From Adiantum capillus-veneris (Eukaryota > Streptophyta > Polypodiopsida > Polypodiales > Pteridaceae), in contig CM043950.1 in assembly GCA_014529385.2 (NCBI GenBank), positions 75,931,435 through 75,995,434 on the forward strand: a stretch of 64,000 nucleotides of DNA, read 5' to 3'. Positions 58,446 through 64,000 of the stretch are shown here, in pieces. The notes under the pieces are model-generated. The model was not told where the DNA came from. It worked only from the letters and a program-made list of their open reading frames with translations, and searched no databases. Both the position numbers and the translations under genes were made by a program. Position 1 is the first letter of the stretch. Each line of letters opens with the position of its first letter.

Positions 58446-59493
58446 AAATTCGATCACTTCGAGTTTGAAACTCAACAAACGGAGATGGCAACTACAAGCA
58501 CTGGAAAAGACACGATAGAGTCGGCAAAAGATGAAATTCAGTGTTGGATCTCAAAAGTCAAAGACCCATCACACAAGGCATATCTGCAATATGAATTAAA
58601 AGTGATGGAATCAGAAGCCCTCCTCATGATCACTCCAGATGAGGTGGAAAAAAATTTTGGGCACGAAATGATCACACTACAGCTGATGCGGCAAGAAGTT
58701 CGATTATGACAACAAAAAATGCTCCCAGAATTTGAACCAAACATCAGAGGGGATTACAGGGAGGTTCCAATTATAGCTCTTTAGATTGAAACAATCCTTG
58801 AGAATCAACCTCTCTGGAGAAAGAAATGGTTCGATCAACGACTTACTGCTGAAACATATTATAGGAATGCACCCCAACATCTCAGAATCGACCCCACTTA
58901 CTATCATAACAACAGGCAGCAATCTTGGGACAGTTTTTACAGTTGGCAAAGCAAAAGACCGACAGTGATGAACTACCCTGTGATAGCCAAGCTGATCAAT
59001 AACAACCCCCCATCAGAGAATTACATGGTTCAAACTTTGAAAGGAGTCATCAATATGATGAAGGAGATCCCAAATCTCGCTTGCCAGATGCTGGTAAAGA
59101 TTGCCAAAATGCTCATCTCACCAGCATTACAACCTTCACAGACATTGAAGCGGCAAAGCATCCATGGCAGGTGTTTGTCGAGGGTACACGGGGTATCTGT
59201 TGGAACATGGAGACTGAAATCCCCAGCAGCAATATTATCATGGGATTATATGCAAGAGTCATGTTTCTACCATCTCAATACATGCAGACCTTCGAAGAAG
59301 CGTTCATAACAGGTTTCTTCGAAGTGGACTCATCCATATTCAATCCAATGATGAAAGATGTGACAGTCCATAACATCGCTTATCAGAGCACCATCGCAAA
59401 TAATCCCTTCAAAGAACTGGCAACCAAAGTCGAGATCAAAGCCAGAGCGCAAAAGTTCAAAAATCTCACCACAATACTCAAAAGAAGGCACTA
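58446..59493 (+). pseudogene. element F large ORF, part 2b (C-terminal domain, unknown)
   Basis: Residues WISKVKDPSHKAYLQYELKV, MITPDEVEKNFGHEMITLQL, RRIDPTYYHNN-type and SYWQSKRPTVMNYPVIAKLI are followed by an ordered C-terminal block: AKHPWQVFVEGTRGICWNME, FLPSQYMQTFEEAFITGFFE and VDSSIFNPMMKDVTVHNIAY. Lesions: TGA 58707, TAG 58782 and a frameshift near 59085. Aromatic-rich, globular-looking, no resemblance I can name. The total F protein would be roughly 1,150 residues. The natural stop (TAA at 59491-59493) follows LTTILKRRH. Confidence 0.55.
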
Positions 59494-59855
59494 AAGTGAA
59501 CCCCCCTTCCTATCCATTGCACACGGGGTATCTGTTGGAACATGGAGACTGAAATCCCCAGCAGCAATATTATCATGGGATTATATACAAGAGTCATGTT
59601 TCTGCCATCTCAATACATGGAGACCTTCGAAGAAGCTTTCATGACAGGTTTCTTCGAAGTGGACTCATCCATATTCAATCCAATGACGAAAGATCTGACA
59701 GTCCATCACATCGCTTATCAGAGCACCATCGCAAATAATCCCTTCAAAGAAATGGCAACCAAAGTCGAGATCAAAGCCAGAGCGCAAAAGTTCAAAAATC
59801 TCACCACAATACTCGAAAGAAGGCACTAAAGTGAACCCCCGTTCCTATTCATTGC
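59186..59855 (+). repeat. 335-bp tandem duplication of element F ORF end
   Basis: The end of the ORF plus about 28 bp after it (from ACACGGGGTATC to CCATTGC) is repeated head to tail: 59186-59520 and 59521-59855. The second copy (frame 59542-59829) differs at about a dozen positions and keeps the frame open, encoding a second version of the last about 95 residues that is no longer attached to the ORF. Confidence 0.93.
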
Positions 59856-59879
59856 ACGAGGGCGTGCAATGAATAGGAA
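59842..59879 (+). other. 17-bp perfect inverted repeat next to the purine tract
   Basis: TTCCTATTCATTGCACG at 59842-59858 pairs without mismatch with CGTGCAATGAATAGGAA at 59863-59879, loop AGGG. It overlaps the end of the second duplication unit and the start of the purine tract GGAAGGGGGGAA (59876-59887). The first unit at 59510-59525 lacks the matching arm. Confidence 0.92.
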
Positions 59880-59887
59880 GGGGGGAA
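59876..59887 (+). other. polypurine tract of element F
   Basis: GGAAGGGGGGAA immediately precedes the LTR start TGTTTGG, the normal place for plus-strand priming. Confidence 0.88.
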
Positions 59888-60773
59888 TGTTTGGTGGATA
59901 CGAGCGAACAGGCGTATGCACACCAAACTCGGCGGATACTCTATCTTTTCGGCAAAAACCCTGTATCTGCCTAAAATGAGTTGTAATCATAGCGAGATTA
60001 GACCATACTCCTTTTTATTTTCTCCGAGTCTACCCCTTGTAAGAGGCCAAATGGTCATGGGAAAGCCCCCTAACTTTTAAAGTCAAAACCCTTAGTTTTG
60101 AAAGGTGGATTATCATTAGCTTGGAGAAGAAAACGTGCACTGCAAAAGCTTCTTGTGACTACAATTTTTAATCATCATTTCTCCTAAACGGATAATCAGA
60201 ATTCTATTCTGAATAGTACATTGCGTTCCTTGTCTCTTGCTCTTCGATCTAAGTGTAATCATTTCCAATTTTGCCGTGGTTCGCGACGAGTCATTTGTGA
60301 GATAAATGCATTGATTTGGGAGTTAAAATGGTTGTTTTTTGATGTTTTGACCTTGGATAAGTGTTTCTATGCTTAAGGTGGATCTTTCCAAGTACTTGTG
60401 TTTCAATTTTCTGCACATTTTTTGTGATGGATCGTGATTTATGTACCTTCCCAGATGATGACAGAACTTGGTAGGATTGAGCCCATAAGTGTTGTAATAC
60501 CTCTCCTTAAGTTGCGTGACATTCCGGATTCGTTTGGATACCAAAATGGCGTGATTGTTTTGAGTGTTGAGAATGGACTCTTACTGATTTTCTGACTAGG
60601 AAGTGGTTGATTTGCTTTTGTTGTAAGAACGCTTAGTCTTCAAGTTCACTTTGTGGAGATTGACACTCTCATTAAGTCTCCGTGCCCCACCCCGAGTCAC
60701 TTCCTTGCATATTGACATTATGTTAGTACAAAAGAGCTATGCTGCAGATGTCCGTCGCGGCGACCCGCTAACA
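59888..60773 (+). repeat. 3' LTR of element F (886 bp)
   Basis: TGTTTGGTGGATACGAGCGA to CGACCCGCTAACA; inverted counterpart of 27322-28206. It includes a decayed palindrome at about 60427-60445 (ATGGATCGTGATTTATGTA). The outer flank is AAGGG, the complement of CCCTT. Confidence 0.9.
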
Positions 60774-61256
60774 AAGGGTGACATCTTTCTTGTCACTTTC
60801 TTCCTTTGTTTCCTCTCTTCCCTTTTGGAGTGACAAGGAGAAGGACTATGGGTTGACCGTTTCCTCTTGGAATGAGTTGGCCATCTTCGTGGAGCCACAT
60901 CTTCAGAGGAACATAGGGATTCATTACTCTCTTGCTCTTTGGATTCCTCCTTTTGTATGGAAGAGAGTATTCTTTTGGGGGTTTCATCAATAGGCCTCCT
61001 AAAATCTCTCTCCTCTTGGAGAGGAAGGGAAATCCCATACGTACGAAGTTGTTGAGTAACTTCGGCTTGCAAAAGAAGAGTTGCCCATAGCTTGCTGTAG
61101 CCTAATAGTATGATAATTGAAAAACATGGGGGCATCATCATTATCACCTTCATGTGCAAAATCAATGTTATCAATGTTCATTCTACTCTCTTGGTTATTT
61201 TCAACCATGCTAATCAAACTTATGTATAAAATTACTTTGTGCTTTAGTACCCTCAA
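60774..61256 (-). pseudogene. gypsy (B family) gag N-terminus
   Basis: The minus strand opens near 61208 with MVENNQESRMNIDNIDFAHE, followed in a second frame by EVTQQLRTYGISLPLQEERD and a Lys/Arg-rich region (SKRKRSTHSPSPCHSKREER, KQRKKVTRKMSP). A stop and frameshift near 61000 divide it. It ends abruptly at the element F LTR. The phase (codon boundary before CCC) and the basic-then-Ser-rich style fit the gag continuation at 28207. Confidence 0.65.
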
Positions 61257-61597
61257 AAACCTTAGTTGCTACTCTTCTTTACCTTTGAAAACCAATTCTC
61301 AAGCAGCCACACCCGTGGTTTAGACATTGTTTATTGCAAAGAATAGTGGAGAGGGCTAACACTGCTTGGTTGATTATAGTTCTTGTTGAGCTTGCTAGTA
61401 GCTCAATAATGGTTAAGCTAAAGACAAGCCCAGAGAGACTCCATTATTAAGACTATAGTTCCCAATGGTTTACCTCGAACTAAGTCCTTCTCAACCAAGA
61501 TAGTAGATCCCTGTCCCACTTACCCTATTGTAATAAACAGGCCCAACCTTTCATGGACAACTTAAGGAACTCTCCTTTTAAGCAAAAAAAGAGAAAC
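61257..61597 (-). other. leader of the B-family gypsy
   Basis: Untranslated DNA between the primer site and gag; nothing else seen. Confidence 0.65.
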
Positions 61598-61615
61598 CAA
61601 TAGCTCTGATACCAA
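61598..61615 (-). other. primer-binding site, B-family gypsy
   Basis: Minus strand TTGGTATCAGAGCTATTGG directly after the LTR end CATTACA; initiator tRNA-Met type. Confidence 0.88.
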
Positions 61616-63128
61616 TGTAATGGAAATGGCCTATGAACTTTGAGAATAGAGGAATTAAAAGAATTCGAGAGAGCATTTTTGTGGGACTACTTTGAGAACA
61701 TAGAGGGTGAACTTCATTAGTGATAGCAACATAACCATATTACTTAATGAACTTGGCATGAACAATAATTTTGCAAGAGAGAGAGAGAGTTAAGAGAGAT
61801 TGACAATAGTTGAGGACCGGATTTACATGGAGCCGGTCCCCCCTCTAATAGGATTTTGTATTATAGATTCTCACATCAAGAGATACTTGGTTCAATACAA
61901 TCTTTGTGTTCCTTGTGACCTAGGTGACGCAATGAATATGGGAAGCTTCATGCATCACGAGCATAACATAGACTTTGTAGAAGCATTAACCATCCCCGGC
62001 CTCAGTCCCAAGGCCTCAAACACCTTCAAAGGTGGAGAGAGCTAGCGGGGAATGAGGATAGGGAAGAGGAAGAAGAAACATTCATAGGAAGAAGAAACAG
62101 TTCCTCACTTATCATCACTCTTATTGCTTAGCATAGCATAATAGCATAGTAATGAAGGTAGAGAAGATGGAAAGATTAAGCATTGGAGCATGCCTCTTGG
62201 TTGGATTTGCGTTCCATAGCCAAGAGTGTTGGTGTAGGCTCTCAACTTCTCAACAAGCTTGGAGAAGGAGATGGAGTTCTTGCACATCAAGTGAGAATGT
62301 GTGAAAAATGAGTGTGTTAGAGGGTGTTTACCCCCAATCACACCCGTTGGTTGCTTTGGTCGACCCCTCCTTGTAGCTCAAGCTTGAATCTCTCTAAGAC
62401 TAGCCAATCACACGAACGATGCATTTCAAGCAACATGGGTAGTCTTTGGACAAGTATACTCCTTACCCCTTTGAGAGAGAGAGCTTGAAAATATCTAGAT
62501 ATGTTTTTAATTGAACTAGAAGCTCATTGGACACCTCTTTAGCCCAGCCAATAGGATTCAAGCACACCATGTGGCTAGGCATTGGGAGAGTCTGACATGT
62601 GTTCATGTGACCCTTGCAAAAGGGGGTGCCCTTTGGGTGAGTGGGAAGTTAAGTCAAAGATTCTCCTAACTTTGGGGCTTTCCCCCTTCTTTGTAGGGAC
62701 TCCTTTTGACTCAAGCCCCTCAAGCACCTTACCCCCCATGTGTGGGAAGCTTCTGAAGCACCTTACTCATCAAGCATGACAAGCACCTCAATCACCTTAG
62801 TCAGCAAAGCAGAACAAGCATCTCAAGCTTGGGTTGGGTTCCCACCTCAAGATCAGCACTAGCTTGCCTAAGGTCAAAGGACTTTTAACACTAACCATTG
62901 GAGGTCTTTAATGAAGATAACCCTAAGGTCTTTAAGCTCCATTAGCTAGCCTTGATCTTTGATAGATCATCTCTCATTTGGACCCCTCTACCATTGGCCC
63001 CGTGTTCAGATATACCCGTAAGCACATGTCTATATTCTAACCCTTGTTCCCATTTATTATCCCACATTAAATGATCAGTTCAATATGATAAAATCATATG
63101 GGTTGGTTAGATATTAGATTTTATGACA
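61616..63128 (-). repeat. 5' LTR of B-family gypsy (1,513 bp)
   Basis: On the minus strand it runs TGTCATAAAATCTAATATCT to CATTTCCATTACA. It matches the split 3' LTR of gypsy B (32861-34069 and 39533-39860) over its full length in inverted orientation, with many substitutions and a few indels, including fewer GGTGCTTG-type units. Confidence 0.9.
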
Positions 63129-63640
63129 TATTCCCCTTGTCTAGCATATGTAGAGGGTAGGGGGCACTCAATGGTCCAAGGGAGAAACCAATTGACAATC
63201 ATGTATCACTTCTCCCACTAGGTAATGAGGAAATTCATAGGGCTAACATTATTGGAGTTGATAAAGAGGATGTTGATGTATTGGCAAACAATGGGGTACA
63301 TGGAGAAAGGGAAACACAGACATAGTGGGAGGCTATAGTTCTCAAAGGCAATGAGAAGTTACATGTAGTTAAAGAGCATGTAGAGACTAGTAAGAGGAGA
63401 TGGCATCATAGGATAAAGAAGACGGACTTCCAACTTGGATGAGGTCATCTTAAATAAAATATGGTGAGTCTTGTCAAGAATCAAAGTATAAATATTACAT
63501 TTGGATAGTTATTAGCATTGAGCCCCAAGTTGAAGAGACATTGATCCACTAACGTCAATACTAGGCTTCCACATGGCCAGAGGAGATGTGCATGTTGTGA
63601 AAAACTTGGCATTAAGTTTAGGGAACCGAGATGATGTTCT
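63129..63640 (+). pseudogene. gypsy gag-end/protease linker remnant
   Basis: Broken plus-strand coding: GNEEIHRANIIGVDKEDVDV, a stop, then SINITFGQLLALSPKLKRHX-type residues and VNTRL. The ITFxQLLxLSPKLRR motif precedes the protease in a common class of plant gypsy elements. Confidence 0.6.
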
Positions 63641-64000
63641 TCCTCTCATTGATGCTCTTATTGAAAATCAGATTTAGAAACAAGCATTCATCAATGGCAA
63701 CGCTCAAGTATGTGTCATGACGGAGGCTGCTATGAGGGATGTAGGGGTTAAAGCAGTGTTCACATAAAATTTGTGAATGAGAATGGCCAACCATGCCAAA
63801 GCAATGTGCTTGGGAATAGCTCATGAAGTGAAAGTAAAGGTGATGGGTATTGAATGTCTCACTGACTTTTTTGTGATGAAATCGAGTGATAATGCTTATC
63901 CTATTATTTTGGGGAGGCCATTGCTAATGACAATAGGAGGCAAGTAGAAATTGGAAAGTGATGTCTTCACTTTGATAGACAAAGAAAACGGTAGATAGGT
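63641..64000 (+). pseudogene. gypsy retropepsin fragment
   Basis: NHAKAMCLGIAHEVKVKVMG, IECLTDFFVMKSSDNAYPII and LGRPLLMTIGGK, the second half of a plant gypsy aspartic protease ending with the LGRPWL block. The catalytic D-S/T-G motif is not legible. It runs off the right edge. Same general class as fragment G (43441-45330), not B. Confidence 0.7.

Larger units (their letters stand above)
48935..60773 (+). mobile_element. Element F: polymerase-less LTR element with palindromic leader and large unknown ORF; nested copia E
   Basis: From left: leader with five palindrome copies (49232-50350), an ORF starting at ATG 50548, copia E inserted at 51641-57142, continuation of the ORF to 59493, a 335-bp tandem duplication, a strong hairpin, a purine tract and a 3' LTR of 886 bp (59888-60773). 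The 5' LTR and primer site are missing; the element is cut at the (GA)n at 48934. No RT, RNase H, integrase, protease or gag signature is seen in its own coding part. LTR and leader palindromes are shared with element A, so A-like machinery could act on it in trans (inference). Confidence 0.8.

Noticed and set aside
27322-60773. The 885-bp inverted repeats as terminal inverted repeats of a giant DNA transposon
   Set aside because: Each has LTR ends (TG...CA), one is followed by a primer site and the other preceded by a purine tract, so they are LTRs of oppositely oriented elements.

Overview
This 64 kb window looks like nuclear DNA of a land plant with a repeat-rich genome. I find no convincing host gene, tRNA or rRNA. 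Almost everything recognisable is retrotransposon: Ty1/copia and Ty3/gypsy LTR elements with initiator-Met-type primer sites (TGGTATCAGAGC and close variants), a non-LTR (LINE) cluster, and many (GA)n/(CT)n microsatellites. Decay by C-to-T change is conspicuous. The long AG tracts and dense nesting would fit a large non-flowering plant genome (fern, lycophyte or gymnosperm), but that is a low-confidence guess.

Layout. 1-1.1 kb: 5' part of a minus-strand LINE ORF1 and a gypsy integrase scrap. 2.1-9.45 kb: a LINE graveyard with copies on both strands, several ending in a TTTCAT-type repeat followed by a (CT)n tract. 9.5-14.6 kb: AT-rich DNA with old repeats only. 14,604-18,203: internally deleted copia element C with a perfect 5-bp target-site duplication (TSD). 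18.2-20.5 kb: little. 20.6-28.2 kb: element A (minus), a gypsy gag-protease element with an 885-bp LTR, a tRNA-Asp-like primer site and a leader carrying eight copies of a 20-bp palindrome. 28.2-39.9 kb: decayed gypsy B (plus), whose 3' LTR is split by copia D (minus, TSD GAAGC). 39.9-48.8 kb: unassigned DNA, fragments of two further gypsy copies (minus) and a lone copia-type LTR. 48.9-60.8 kb: element F (plus), with the same LTR and palindromic leader family as A but encoding a large unrecognised coiled-coil protein and no polymerase. F is interrupted in its ORF by copia E (TSD CAATG). 60.8-63.1 kb: 5' end of a gypsy of the B family on the minus strand (LTR, primer site, gag start). 63.2-64 kb: another gypsy gag-protease remnant.

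How the parts relate. A and F share LTR and leader but carry different proteins, so F is probably a non-autonomous partner mobilised in trans by A-like gag/pol (inference). The gag start at 60,774-61,256 (minus) and the gag continuation at 28,207 (plus) meet LTRs of the same A/F family at what looks like one insertion site: flanks CCCTT and CCCTC, same codon phase. This suggests one gypsy was split and the intervening 31.7 kb was inverted by recombination between inverted LTRs.

The most unusual items are the periodic palindrome array in the A/F leaders, the F protein, the proposed LTR-mediated inversion, and the microsatellite tails of the LINE family.
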